Notes: generated from the sequence alone by a model not told the origin. 64,000 nt of DNA from Eragrostis nindensis (GCA_012490785.1 JAAXCT010000085.1:496001-560000), one strand, 5' to 3'; shown: positions 31,795 to 44,066, counted from the stretch's first letter. Made by a program: numbers and translations.

Positions 31795-32326
31795 TGCCGG
31801 CAATCGGGAAATAAAGGGTGGGATAGGGATAGGGAAATGGAATGAAGAATCTACACCATTCATTTATCCATCATATCAAATCTCAATCATTCATTTTCTT
31901 AAAAATCATTTCCCAATTCCAATCCTCACCTCTCATTTCCGGTTTGCCAAACGCCACCTAAATATACTTTGGTCTAAATCTCAACCACACGAATTCCTGA
32001 CTTGGCCACCGACAAATCTGTAGCTCCTACTAGAAATGCGCTCGGCCCCCAAGTCGGCGACTTGGATACGCGGGGACCACCTATTGGTGGCCTGGATCAC
32101 GGCCGGGTAACGTGTGGGTCCCGCCTGTCGGCGCCTGTCTCTGTTCATGTTGTTGTTCTTGCTACGCTGTCAATTTTTTTCGTTTGATTCACAATTAAAA
32201 TTTCAAACATGTATAAATCCATCATATCTTGTCCAAATAATTTGTTTTTTTTCAATTTTTTCTAAAATCATGGTGCATCACGCAGAATCAACAGTACCAC
32301 GTTCGTTGAGATAACTTTTGTATCAA

Positions 32327-33761
32327 CTAGCAATTTGCCCGTGCGTTACTACGGGCAATACAGAAAAAAAATATGAGCGACAAAAGACCAATACTAATAG
32401 CCTTATAACCAAAAAAAAATTATGCACTACAATATGTAAATATCATCAACGTGCAACAATGAATATGTCCATATTTTTTTTTTCGAAACATTACACTTGT
32501 CTGGTTCTTCTCGTGGGGTGTCTGGTTCTTCTCGTGGGGTGCTACACAAACCACTCGTTTTTTTAGAAGAAATCATCCACTGATAGACATTTTTGCAAAG
32601 ATGTTATGCTCTGGAAATTATAATCGCACTAATGTTGTGGTCAGTTAAAAATTTGAGCAAGTATATATGATTATAAGCTCATCAGATCTGAACGTGAACC
32701 TGCAAGACCGCCAATTGGATTTCAGTTTGCACTACAAACAAAGATCTCTGAATACTGCATGTGCTTCTCCGCTCTGGAAGTACATGTTAGTGCAGCACAT
32801 CTAGACATCATCGAACTTTAGCATTATTTACGAATTAAAAATAGGAGCTTAATGTGTCGTCCATTCTTCACTCTGTGTTTCCGTGCACAAACCAGTTCAG
32901 GAAAAGAAACTGCATCAGCTCAGAGAAAAAATTAGTGAATGCATAAATCGATGGCCGAGGGAAGCAAAAAAGATTCCGGTTGACATTCGTCTGGTTGTGG
33001 TGGGCCGATGGCTAAAGTTTAATTCCACATCATCGTGTGCACTAAACAAAGTCCTATACAGTGGACGGTGAAACATGAAGGATGGAAGAAGAAAATGAGT
33101 ACGTGCATGTAGTACTGAAAAATCAATCATCGCAAGCATGCATGCGGTGGAGAAGCTAGTAGTCCTTGAAAAGCCAATCTTCGCAGCACAGTGCGACCAT
33201 GTCGCCCTACCCCTACTGCTGCGACGACAGCTTTGCAAGATCGCGGCAAGTAGTGTGGGTTACTCCAGCTGCGTGAGGAAGGGCGACGTCCAGCATCACC
33301 CAGCATCTTGCTTCGAGCAATCGATCGTATAATTCAACAGCCGCACAGACCATCTGTTATGGGCCGTGCAGTTCACAGCCCACAAAGCAAGAACTAACAC
33401 GCAACAGCCCGTGGCCCAAACTCCGAAGCCCATAATGGTTCGATGCTCCAGTCATCTTCTTCCTTGCGCCGTTCGTTTCGTGTACAGTTTTGAGGTCGTC
33501 AATGGCGGATGAGCAAGGAGGAAGGGGAGGACGGGAGGGGGCGCGGGGGCGGAACCCAACTGCCGCGAAGAGGATTCGACGATGGTTTACTCGGATTGGG
33601 AACGAAGCAATGATGTATTCTTAGATGTGGTGGAGACAGATACAGTTTCGGAAGCGACCGGTTTTGGAAACAAAGCGGATAGAATAAAAATCATGGCACG
33701 CCGAAGACGAAAAACGAAAAACGATCCAACGAATTTGTTGAGACTTACTAAGTAGTAGAGA
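32327..33761 (-). mobile_element. Helitron, 1,435 bp, both termini visible
   Basis: The minus strand starts TCTCTACTACTTAG at 33761, after host A. It ends with a hairpin (gcccgt/acgggc at 32337-32356), six bases and CTAG at 32327-32330, before host T. Both ends and the A/T target match Helitron rules. Open frames inside (32883-33071, 33138-33332) have no recognised domain and no Rep/helicase, so it is non-autonomous. Confidence 0.8.
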
Positions 33762-34515
33762 TTCATTTATGGTCATTAGTTTCTTCACTATTTTGTAACT
33801 CTCCGAAACGACGGATTTTGGAAATGAATTTTTTTGAACAAATACACCCTATACATATATACACATACTAGTATCTTTTGTGAAATTTTAGGAAACACCA
33901 AAACTTATGGGCGTCCACTTTGCAATGAATTTAAGTATAAGCTCCATATGATATCCGTGAAACATGGTTTCTAGCATGCATATAATTTCAAAAGTTTTTA
34001 AAATCCAAAATAAACAGGTTAGTTGGAGTGGATATGAAATATAGTCACAACAAATTTGAGCTCATAACTCAATTTAATTATGAGCTCAAATTCTAGTTTA
34101 GTCGGCCTTTAGGCCTTCTCGGCCCAGTCCACGCTCTACGGTGACCGTCGGATGCATGAGGGGTGTTTGGATTGCGGCCACCGCATGCCACGCAAACGGT
34201 TAGGCACCGCCACAATGTGTGGCGGCCTTTTTCTGCGCCGCGGTGTGGCGAGGTTTTTGTACTACGAACAGCTGTGGCAGCCACGACCTGATCACCAACC
34301 AAGCAGCGACAAAAGTTAGTCAAGTTGCCTGATCTTCGACGTGGCGAACCGTGGCGGCAGACCAAACGCGAATCCAACAACTCACCCTCTTTCTTGCAGG
34401 AATAAAATTAGCGTCTGCACGAAGCCTAACCATCAACTCACTCTCCACTCCACTGTCTGCTCCCTTACGCCGCCGCCGCCTTGGCCACTCGCTTTACCCC
34501 TCCACCACGGCCTAC
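33762..34515. other. Intergenic, with a possible MITE
   Basis: Between about 34160 and 34367 the ends ggtgtttggattgcggcca and the complement of ggcggcagaccaaacgc suggest a small hAT-like MITE. Nothing else is recognised. Confidence 0.35.
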
Positions 34516-35702
34516 TAGGGATGAAAATGGGACCGGGAAATCCCGTCCCGACCGGCTTCCGTAGCACCGTATTAGTGATTTTTTCCCGTTCATTTTCGTA
34601 TTTTTAGGTGCCAAACAGGAACGGGATGGAAACGGAAAAAAAAATACGGTAAACGGGATCGGAAACGGCGGAAGTGTTTTCCCGACTGTTTCCTCGGGAT
34701 CCCGTTTTGGGCCGGGATGGTCCCCTTTTTCAGCCCGTTTTTCTTCATCCGGGAAACATACAGCCTACAAACTAGCCCACCTAGCGGCCCACCAGCTGTC
34801 CCTTCCCAAGCAGGCCGGCTCCCTGATCTTCCTCGGCCAGCAGGCCCAGCCGCCCCACTCGCACGGAGCCAGCAGGCCCAGCAGGTCTAGAGGCCGCCTT
34901 GGCTCTTTTGCTTGCTTGGTACTAGTTGTTAGATGTATATGTATTCCCCATTGTATAAGGAGTTTTGTGCATATTTACTCACACCTGTACATGTATATAT
35001 TTGGGCCTAGTGCCTCCATAATGAATACAAGTGCTAGTCATAACATGGTATTAGAGCCAATCTAGGGTTAGGTTTTTCTCTCCTCCCTAGTGATCCAGGG
35101 TTTCGCACTTGCGCCTGCCATCCATCAAATTTTTTTTTCTGCCGACCTTCTTCATCTTGAAGTTCGGCAGTGGCTTCTTTGTATTGAAGCTTGTTTTTCG
35201 CCCAACACGCCGTCGCCATCCTTCTCCTGGACGCGCCGTCGCTGCTGCCCTCCCTTCCATCATCGCCAACGGACGCCGCCGACTCGTCATCGCCTCCCGC
35301 GGAACGCGCCGTCGGGGTCATCTTCAGGACATCCCGCCGCCGCCGCGATTCGTCTTCCTCGCCCACCACCGCCGCGATTCGTCTTCATCGCCGGCCGCCG
35401 CCGTCGTCTTCCACTTCCTCGTGTTCGTCGAATCGACCCTCCGCCATCGTCGACTCACTTCGCCGCCGCTCCTCTTGCGTTGGCTCGATTTGATTTTGAG
35501 CCGGCTCGGTCATCGGCACGGCTCTTCGGCGTGGCTTGGTAGGTGTCGGCTCGCTCGTCTGTAAAAAAAAAAAGAGTCAAAAAAGAAGAAGGGACTGATA
35601 TTCATTCTCGTCGCTGCCGTCTTCTGCTAACAGAACAGTAGGGTACCCAAAAAAAAAACGCTGCTGCTTGTGCCGCTTCTCCTTTGCGCTCTCGCCGTCG
35701 AC

Positions 35703-36960
35703 ATGGCTCCTTCGACTACATCTGGAGGGGTTCCCGTTCTTCGTTGTCCAGTGCCTTTTCAATGGCACCAACTATCGTGACTGGGTTCCTCGTCTTCGGG
35801 TTCATATGCGTGGTCTGCGTCTTTGGGAGTTTCTTACTGGCGACCTGCCTTGTCCACCCCGTCCTACTGCTCCTACACCGCCTGAGCTTCCAGTGAAGCC
35901 TATTCTTTCTGCGACAGCTACTGATGAGGAGAAGAAGGCTTTTGACAAGTTGCTTGCTGATCATGATGCTAGTGTTGAGCAGTTGCAGGCTGATTATGAT
36001 GATCTGATGTCCTCTTATGAGTCACAGTTTGCTACATACAGGATCTGGATTGATGAGGATGCTCGAGCTGCTTCAATTCTTGTTGCTAGCATGGAGGATC
36101 GGTTTTCTACTGATATTGTTGAGTTCGAGTATGCACATCAGATGTGGGCTTTTCTCCGTGTGCGTTATGAGCCTTCTGGACAGTCCACTTTTCTTGCTGC
36201 TATACGTCAGGAGCAGCTTGTTCGACAGGGTGATGGCTCAGTTGATGATTTCTATGGTGAGATATCTGCTATTTGGCGTCAGCTTGACACTCTTGGTCCT
36301 CAGTTGTCTCCTAGCACATGTCAGTCCTGCCAGAGTCAGAAGACGTTCCTGGAGCTTCATCGCACTTATGACTTCTTGACTCGCCTTCATGATGAGTTTG
36401 AGCCACGCCGTGCTTAGCTGTTTGCTCGCCACCCTTGTGTTTCTCTGATGGAGGCTCTTGCTGATGTTCATAATGAGGAGATTCGTCTTCGTAATTCCGG
36501 TCTCTTACCCTCTTCGTTAGTGTTGGCTGCTCGTTCTTCATCATCTACAGCCACTGCTCCTCCTGTGGTGCCTTCTCCTGTGGCACCTTCTTCTGTGAGT
36601 GATGGTGGTACTGGTCTTTTGTGCAAGCATTGTGGTAGAGAGGGACATGTGGAAGCATTTTGCTACAGGAAGAAGAAGGAACAGAGGGCTCGTTCTCGTC
36701 GGTCTTCTCAGGGTGCTGTTAGCTCTAGTACTGGAGGTTCTCAGAGGAGTTCTACTGGTTCTGACACACAGGAGATCATCAGGTTGCTCGGTCGCCTTGT
36801 CGCCTCTTCGTCCCCAGGAGCTGCTGGTTCTGTGACTCAGTCCTCTGCACTTGCTGGTTCTGCTGCTGCTTCTCAGTCTTCCCCTGAGGGACCATGTTCC
36901 TCTTCTACTCCAGGTACTTGTCCATGGATTCTTGATTCTGGTGCTTCTTTTCATATGACT
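35703..36960 (+). pseudogene. Copia gag with zinc knuckle, disrupted
   Basis: The likely start is ATG at 35703 (MAPSTTSGG). A frameshift before about 35765 leads into FNGTNYRDWVPRLRVHMRGL, the typical gag start. UBN2-like helices follow. A TAG at 36415-36417 interrupts the PRRA-LFARHP segment where relatives have Gln, and the frame then continues. The knuckle CKHCGREGHVEAFC is at about 36617-36660, followed by a basic KKKEQRARSRR stretch. Confidence 0.85.
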
Positions 36961-39900
36961 CCATATCGCTCTTGTCTCTCTTCCATGTTTCCCCATCTCG
37001 TACTCATTTTGTTCATACAGCCGATGGATCTCCTCTTCCTGTTGTAGGGCAGGGCACTCTTTTATCTGACTCTTTTTCTGTTCCTGATGTTTCTTGTGTA
37101 CCTGATTTGACCATGCAGCTTATGTCAGCTGGTCAACTTACTGATTATGATTGTCGTGTGGATCTTGATCCTGATTTTTGCTATGTTCAGGATCGTTGCA
37201 CGGGTCAGTTGGTTGGCACTGGCCCCCGTCGTCGTGATTCACAGCGCTTTTGGGAGCTTGACTGGCTACATCTTCCTTCCGCTGCGTCTGCCACTCCTGT
37301 TGGCTCCGCATTTGCTGCTTCATCGACATCGTCTTTTGCTCAGTGGCATCATCGCTTAGGTCATATTTGTGGCTCTCGCTTGTCGGCTTTGATTCGTCGT
37401 GGTCTTTTAGGGTCTGTTTCAGGTCATGAGTCTTTACATCAGTGTCAGGGATGTAGGTTAGGCAAGCAGATACAACTTCCCTACCATTCTAGTGAGTCAG
37501 TGTCACAGCGTCCTTTTGATCATCTTCATTCAGATGTATGGGGCCCTGCTCCCTTTGTTTTTACAGGGGGACAACGATATTATATAATTTTTATAGATGA
37601 TTTCTCTCGCCACACATGGATTTATTTTATGAAACATCGTAGTAGGCTTTATCCATCTATAAGACTTTTACTGCTATGATTCATGCTCATTTTGACACTT
37701 CTATTCGTGTCTTTCGTGCCGACTCCGCAGGAGAGTATCTTTCTGGAGCTCTTCGTCAGGTTTTTTCTGAGCAAGTTACTCTTGCTCAGTTTTCATGTCC
37801 CGGTGCTCATGCCAATGGTGTTGCCGAGCGCAAGCATCGTCATCTTCTTGAGACTGCTCGTGCTCTTATGCTTGCTTCTTGTGTTCCTCCTCATTTTTGG
37901 GCTGAGGCTGTTTCTACTGCCACCTATTTGGTTAAGATTCAGCCTTCATCAGCACTTCATGGAGGGATTCCTTATGAGCATCTTTGCGGCAAGTTGCCTG
38001 ATTACTCGAGCCTTCGTCTTTTTGGCTGTGTATGCTATGTGCTTCTTGCACCTCGTGAGCGCACTAAGCTGACCGCTCAGTCTGTTGAGTGTGTTTTTCT
38101 AGGCTATAGTGCTGAGCATAAGGGATATCGATGTTGGGATCCAGTTGGTCGTCGGATGCTGATTTCTCGAGATGTTGTTTTTGATGAGTCACATCCTTAC
38201 TATCCTCATCCATCTTCGGACACCTCTTCCGCATCTTTAGTTGATCCACTTTCCTTCTTGACTTTGCCTGATGCCTCTATTGCCAATACTCGCCTGGTGC
38301 CTCCTCCGCGGGCACCTTCTCCTATTGTGCCTTCTTCATTGGCCCGAGCACCTTCTCCTGTGGTGCCTTCTTCACCCGTGCCTTCTTCATTGGCACCGGC
38401 ACCTTCTTCTGTGGTGCCTTCCTCACCCGTGCCTTCTCGACGGTCTTCTACGGGTCCTTCCTCTATGGACCCTGACTATTCTTTGAAGCCACCAGTGACG
38501 CAGGTCTATACTCGACGTGTTCCAGCATCTTCTGATGTGTCAGTTTCTCCTGATGAGCCTTCTTCTCCCGATGAGCCATCTTCTATCCTTGACGCATCTT
38601 CCTCAGAGGATTCTTCGCCCGAGCAGTTTATCAGGCGTGGTGATCGTCTTCGTCAACGTCCTGATTTTTATTCTCCTTCTGCTTATTCTACTACGGGTTT
38701 TTCTGAGCCTACCTTTTATCGTGATGCTGTTCTTCATCAGGAATGGCAGCACACTATGGCTGAGGAGATTGCTGCTCTTGAGCGTACAGGCACGTGGGAT
38801 CTTGTTCCTCTTCCTGCACGTGTTCGTCCTATTACCTGTAAGTGGGTCTATAAGGTTAAGACCCGCTCTGATGGTTCTCTTGAGCGCTATAAGGCTCATC
38901 TTGTGGCTCGCAGTTTTCAGCAGGAGCATGGTCGTCACTATGATGAGACTTTTGCGCCTGTTGCTCATATTACCACTGTTCGTACTCTTCTTGCTGTGGC
39001 CTCTGTCCGTGAGTGGTCCATCTCTCAGCTTGATGTCAGGAATGCCTTTCTTAATGGTGAGTTGCATGAGGAGGTGTATATGCATCCTCCACCTGGGTAT
39101 TCTGTTCCTGAGGGCATGGTTTATCGTCTTTGTCGCTCACTTTATGGTCTTAAGCAGGCTCCTCGTGCTTGGTTTCAGCGCTTTGCTTCTGTGGTCACTG
39201 CTGCTGGTTTTTCTGCCAGTAATCATGATCCCGCGCTGTTTGTTCAAACTTCTACTCGTGGTCGGACTCTTCTCCTTCTTTATGTTGATGATATGATCAT
39301 TACGGGAGATGATTCTGAGTATATAGCTTTTGTGAAGGAGCGACTCAGTGAGCAATTTTTGATGTCTGATCTTGATCCTCTTCGTTACTTTCTTGGTATT
39401 GAGATTTCCTCTACACCTGAGGATTTCCTCTACACCTGAGGGTTTTTATCTATCCCAAGAAAAGTATATTCATGACCTTCTTGATCGAGCTTCTCTCACT
39501 GATTGCCGCACTGTTGAGACTCCCATGGAGCTCAATGTTCATCTTCGCGCCACTAATGGTGAGCCTCTCGCTGATCCTACCCGCTATCGTCATATTGTGG
39601 GGAGTCTTGTTTATCTTGGTGTCACTCGTCCTGATATCTCACATTCTGTGCATATCCTGAGTCAGTTTGTTTCCGCTCCCACCCAGCTTCACTATACTCA
39701 CTTGCGTCGTGTCTTGCGTTATCTTTGTGGGACTATGTCTCGTCGCTTGTTCTTTCCTCGCTCCAGCTCTTTACAGCTCCAGGCATATTGTGATGCTACC
39801 TGGGCTAGTGATTCCTCTGATCGTCGATCTCTTTCTGCCTTTTGTGTGTTTCTTGGTGGTTCTCTCATTGCTTGGAAGACTAAGAAGCAGACAGCTGTTT

Positions 39901-40250
39901 CTCGTTCGAGTGCAGAGGCTGAGTTGCGTGCTATGGCTCTTGTGACAGCGGAGGTTACTTGGTTGCGGTGGTTGCTTGAGGATTTTGGTGTTTTTGTTTC
40001 TATGCCGACTCCTCTTTTGTCTGACAGTACAGGTGCTATCAGTATGGCTCGTGATCCGGTGAAGCATGAGCTCAGTAAGCATGTTGGTGTTGAAGCTTTT
40101 TATACACGAGCGCAGGTACAGGATGGTATTGTTGCTCCTCGGTATGTGCCTTCATAGATTCAGTTGGCTGATTTATTTACAAAGGCACATACTGGAGCTA
40201 GACACAGATTCTATCTCTCTAAACACAGTGTTATTGATCCACCCTTAGTT
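36915..40250 (+). pseudogene. Copia pol: protease, integrase, RT, RNase H, multiply frameshifted
   Basis: The protease core WILDSGASFHMT lies at about 36925-36960. A shift near 37000 leads to the integrase: zinc finger HHRLGH...CQGCRLGK (37343-37460) and core DVWGP (37532) through FRADSAGEY and NGVAERKHR. A second shift lies at about 37660-37680. RT begins near CKWVYKVK (38836) and has YVDDMIITG at 39283. A 19-bp tandem duplication (39403-39440) shifts the frame again. RNase H shows YCDATWASD and SSAEAELRAM, then TAG at about 40155 before IQLADLFTKA. Domain order is complete, but no polyprotein can be made. Confidence 0.9.
39403..39440. repeat. 19-bp tandem duplication in copia RT
   Basis: The unit gatttcctctacacctgag is present twice, 39403-39421 and 39422-39440. 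Since 19 is not a multiple of three, it shifts the RT reading frame just after the GIEISSTPE segment. Confidence 0.95.
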
Positions 40251-40652
40251 TGAGGGGGGGTGTTAGATGTATATGTATTCCCCATTGTATAAGGGGTTTT
40301 GTGTATATTTACCCACACCTGTATATGTATATATTTGGGCCTAGTGCCTCCATAATGAATACAAGTGCTATTCATAACACTAGTTACAGAATCCCGCCTT
40401 CCTAAAAAAAATACACTCCACGAAGACACAAAGCTTGCCAGTGCGTACGCGTATATACGTACACATTTATGTACATGCAGCTCTACAGTCGTAGTCTAGC
40501 CCAACTCGCCACGAGACTAGACATGCGAGGAGAAAAACAGCTGCTTTGCTTTGTTGATGGAATTTTTCTCCTTTCCATACGAGACTACAAATCATTTGTC
40601 TTTTTATGTGGTAGAGAAATTATATTCTATTTCTATGTCTATTTATGTTGAT

Positions 40653-41475
40653 TTTTTTTGCGAAAAGGGTGGGGTTATATTAATATTGGATCACAGTACA
40701 ACCACACCTTTACAGGGACACCCCTGGGTCCATTTTACAGAAAAGTCCTCAAAGAAAAAGAAATTACAAAGAAGTCCTTCTTCTTCAAGAACTCTCCCGA
40801 TCCACACTCTCCTCGCCGCCGGCCACCACCGAAAGCTTCGCCCGGCGTTCTCCTCCAACCAGATCCGCGACCACAACGCGTTGTTGATGAAGCCGATTAG
40901 ATGTGTACGAGGATGGCACCAACCCGGCCATCGCAAGGACCCAATCCGAGAGGAGACGAACTGAACAACCACCAACGGGGAAACCGCATCGAGGAACAAA
41001 AGTCCGAAGAAATCGACGCCGCCGGACGACGCCGACCACCCGGAAGAGCACTCCACCATCACCGACGCCGCCGGCGAGGGGAACAAAAGACCGAAGAAAT
41101 CGGCACCGAAGCTCGACGCCGACAGCCCGGAAACCAGATCAACCATCGCCAGCGACGCCAGCAAGGGTGACCACAAGATCCTCCACCCTTTCGCAAAAGA
41201 ACCGGAGGAAAACACACTCCACACGGACTCACCGAGCAAGGAGCAGTCGTCGACGACGCCGCCACCGCCAGATCCGCCGCGGAAGACACGAAATCCGACC
41301 GCCATCACCGGAGACGGCGGCGGAACCCTAACCCTAACCTAGACTACTAACTGTATATAGGCTAGAAAGGGAACCGGACGGCAGCTCCGCCGCTCTCCCG
41401 TCCCTCCGAAGCCCTACGGGCCGCCGGAGGGGAGGGAGAGCGAGGGGAGCGGCCGCCGGCAAGAAATCGCCCTCT
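40653..41475 (-). mobile_element. Poly(A)-tailed retroposon, LINE-like or processed
   Basis: On the minus strand it runs from a GC-rich start near 41475, through a frame of about 205 codons (41308-40691) rich in Gly/Ser/Phe, to a poly(A)-like end at about 40653. That frame has two DFFGLLF repeats but no family I recognise. Short tgttgat flanks at both sides could be a target duplication. A telomere-motif-like ctaaccctaacc occurs at about 41326-41339 in the leader. No RT motif is seen. Confidence 0.4.
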
Positions 41476-41711
41476 GTTGATAACAGTTTAAACATGTTTT
41501 GTGTGGGGCGATGTGCCCGACTATGAATTACCGGTTCCCGACCGATACCAACATATTTCCGCCCGTATTATTCCGTTTTTTGAGTTTCTCGATATCTTCC
41601 CGTTCGTTTTCGTTCCCGGCTTTCCCGTTTTTATTTCCGTCCAATGTGAAAATGAAAATGGATGAGGTGTTTTCCCGACCGTTTCTGTCCGTTTTCATCC
41701 CTACGGCCGAC

Positions 41712-42272
41712 GAATCGACCTCATTGCCTAGCACCGCCGCCTCCAAGCTCTTGACATCCGCCGGCACCAAGTCTCCATCCCTTCCGTCAGATTCACCGGC
41801 GCCGACTCTATTGAACCCTTCTTCTCTAGCACTGCCGGATCCACGGCGTCCTCGGCCACCTACGACTGTAGGAGGACTCAGGCGTCATCGAGTTTAGTGC
41901 GCCCATGTTGCCGACGACTCCATAACGCGGCCTCCCTCCTATTCGCATCGGGCGTCGCGACTCCCTCTCGGTAAGGGCGGTGCAGGCTTCTCTCATCGGG
42001 CCCATACTTTTGAAGATGCTCTTAGGTCGGGACTGTATTTTTAATGAATTGGGACCTAACTGGGAATGTAATCACCCCTTTGCTGCCGGTGGTGAGATCC
42101 GGGGCGCGAGGATCCTATCGGCGCTCACCTGCTCACTTTGCTCAACTTGCACGACAAGAAGAACAAGATGATGGGGAATAGTTCTACCATTGCAAATCTG
42201 AATTGTCTGATACATGCGGTGCTGGATATATCACCGAGTCCACCACTGGCCAAAGGCGGACCAAACACAACT
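41712..42272. other. Right flank of the hAT element, no gene
   Basis: A moderately GC-rich Pro/Ser-coding-like stretch continues the sequence left of 34508, now separated by the hAT insertion. No domain is seen. Confidence 0.4.
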
Positions 42273-42274
42273 AC

Positions 42275-43146
42275 TCCCTCCGTCCCAATATATAAGGGAT
42301 TGGGGGATTTCCCAAGAAATGTAGCAGTAGAGTAAAAAGACTAATATGCCCTCTAATTATTGCTCTTCCCTCTCCACGCCCAGCTCTCCTCCGCGCAGCT
42401 CGCAAGCTCTCCTCCGCGCAGCTTGCACGAACCCAGCGCTCCTCCGCGCCGCCACGCCACGCACACCTCCGCGCCGCCGCCACGGGACACGCTGCCACCG
42501 CCCTGTGGGACCGTCAAGCCAGGATCCGCCGCGCCGGATGCGCCGCTAAGCCGTGACCCGCCGCCCAGGGAAGCGCCGCCGTGCGCCTCCACGCCGCCAA
42601 GCCGCGGCTCCCCGCCACGACGCAAGCCAAGGGCCGTCGCGTCCGCTTCTTGCCCGCCGCCGTGCCGACGACATGGTCGACGGCGAGCTTAGGGGCGGCG
42701 TAGATCTCGCCGTCGCTGCCCTTCTCCTCCCGTATTGCGGCTTCCGCGTCGCCTCCTCCTCCGTAGATCTCGCCGCTAGCAGCTTGCCCACGTGGAAGCC
42801 AGCGCCGTGGGCAGCCAGCTCGTGCGGCGCCAAGCCTCATGGGCGCCCGGCTTCCTCCATGCGACGGTCACTCAGAGGGATGCGCGATGGCAAGATGCGA
42901 CTGAGAGAGGCGGCGGAGCTTGGGACGAAGGCGCGACTGCGAGATGGGATGGGGAAAGGCGGCGGAGGCTGGGACGGGAGTGCGGCGGCGGCATGGGAGA
43001 GGAGGAGGAAAGGAGCGGCCGGTGCGGGAGGGGAATTGCGGATGGGAAGATTCCAGGCGCGTGGGTCTCATTCTCCCCAATCCCTTACATTTTGGGACAT
43101 TTGTGAAAGGCTCCAATCCCTTATAAAATGGGATTTCCAAGGGAGC
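42275..43146. mobile_element. Stowaway/mariner-like element with a GC-rich core
   Basis: The left end CTCCCTCCGTCCCAATATATAA is typical of grass Stowaway (Tc1/mariner) ends. The right end, read on the other strand, begins GCTCCCTTGG and continues TATAAGGGATTGGAG. TA dinucleotides flank both ends (42273-42274, 43147-43148). The core (about 42370-43060) is very GC-rich and open in several frames without recognisable domains. At 872 bp it is long for a MITE, suggesting acquired host sequence. Confidence 0.65.
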
Positions 43147-43400
43147 TATGATAAGCAGAGTTGTACCAAAACTCTCCTAAAGGAAGCCATGATCTCCACT
43201 TAGTTGGTGATGTGTGGGCTGCACACCTTAAGTACATCTCGAGGCATTGATTTACACGCTCGCTTTGTCCATCTGTTTGAGGATGGTAAGATGAACTCAT
43301 GAGCAACTTAGTGTCCATTAACTTGAACAAGCCCTTCCAAAAGCTACTGGTCAATATCTTGTCCCTATCTGAGACAATAGAATAAGGTAGGCAATAAAAT
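43147..43400 (-). pseudogene. Ty3-gypsy integrase fragment
   Basis: The minus strand reads PYSIVSDRDKILTSSFWKGL, then SYHPQTDGQSERVNQCLEMY and WLPLGEFWYNSAYHSS. This is the C-terminal half of the integrase catalytic core (chromovirus type), including the TDGQSERVN block with the catalytic Glu. It is cut at 43147 by the mariner-like element. No LTR belongs to it here. Confidence 0.9.
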
Positions 43401-43748
43401 TGTTGTCAAAACGTTGTTGTCCTTTGTTTTTATCACGTATGCTTATGATGTAAGCATAGATACGTTAAATTCTACTCACGGGTCATTGTATAGATTACTG
43501 CTGGCCCAATTTGATATGATGAAGTTTTAAATGTTGTATTACCTCTTGGTCATTGTGAAGTTTTTTCTGCCCACTCCAGCCTTATCTATGCTGCTTTACC
43601 CGACCCAGGTGACCTACTTTCTCAGATGAGAGATTCGGCGGAGTCCTTTGAGATTTCTCAATATGCGCTTAACTGCTGTCCAGTGCAATGAAGTAGGAGC
43701 ATGTAGATATTGGCAAACGTTATTTACCGGAAAAGCTATATCCGGTCT

Positions 43749-44066
43749 GGGAGAGCAACACAAGCGTTGTTCTGCTAGGCGAAGCGGTTGAGTGCCGCAC
43801 CCTAGATGGCTAAATTCCAGTAGCCGAAAGCATCACTAGCTTACGCTCTGACCCGAATAGCATGGGGCGTGGAATCCTATGTGAATCAGTAAGGACCACC
43901 TTGCAAGGCTAAATACTCCTGAGTGACTGATAAGTAGTACCGTGAGGGAATGGTGAAAAGAACCCCCAATGAGTAGTGAAACAGAACGTGAAACCGTGCT
44001 GAGCTCCCAAGCAGTGGGAGGAGAAAGTGATCTCTGGCCGCGTGCCTGTTGAAGAATGAGCCGGCG
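43749..44066 (+). pseudogene. Plastid-type 23S rRNA fragment (nuclear copy)
   Basis: About 318 bp follow the plastid large-subunit rRNA: ctgctaggcgaagcggt, cagtagccgaaagcatcac, aaggaccaccttgcaaggct, tagtaccgtgagggaa and cctgttgaagaatgagccg. Substitutions and small indels make it an old, non-functional copy. It could have come directly from the plastid or through the mitochondrial genome, which also carries plastid DNA. The rRNA assignment is firm; the route is inference. Confidence 0.85.

Larger units (their letters stand above)
34927..40379 (+). mobile_element. Complete-length Ty1-copia retrotransposon with 119-bp LTRs
   Basis: The LTRs are 34927-35045 and 40261-40379 (TGTTAGATG...CATAACA), with five differences (about 96% identity). 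The 5-bp target duplication ctagt is perfect (34922-34926 and 40380-40384). The PBS tggtattagagcc follows the 5' LTR, and a purine tract (gaggggggg) precedes the 3' LTR. Internal order is gag, protease, integrase, RT, RNase H, as in Ty1-copia. The reading frame is broken many times. The unusually short LTRs resemble those of compact copia lineages. Confidence 0.95.
34516..41703. mobile_element. hAT-type element split by nested insertions
   Basis: The left end TAGGGATGAAAATGG (34516) and the right end, complement TAGGGATGAAAACGG (to 41703), are inverted. The 8-bp flanks are cggcctac (34508-34515) and cggccgac (41704-41711), one mismatch. The terminal 200 bp at both ends are made of cccgttt/aaacggg words. 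A Ty1-copia element (34927-40379) and a poly(A) retroposon lie inside. No transposase is readable. Confidence 0.7.

Noticed and set aside
38517..39296. A 259-codon plus-strand ORF and opposing minus-strand ORFs
   Set aside because: They are shadows of the copia pol frame, leucine-rich because of the codon usage of RT in another frame.
41324..41341. Interstitial telomere repeat
   Set aside because: Only two to three ccctaa-like units; this is common in plant leaders (telo-box) and not a telomere remnant.
42353..43203. Long Arg/Ala/Pro-rich ORFs on both strands
   Set aside because: They are frames of the GC-rich core of the mariner-like element with no domain and no splice or start context; the core is reported as possible cargo instead.
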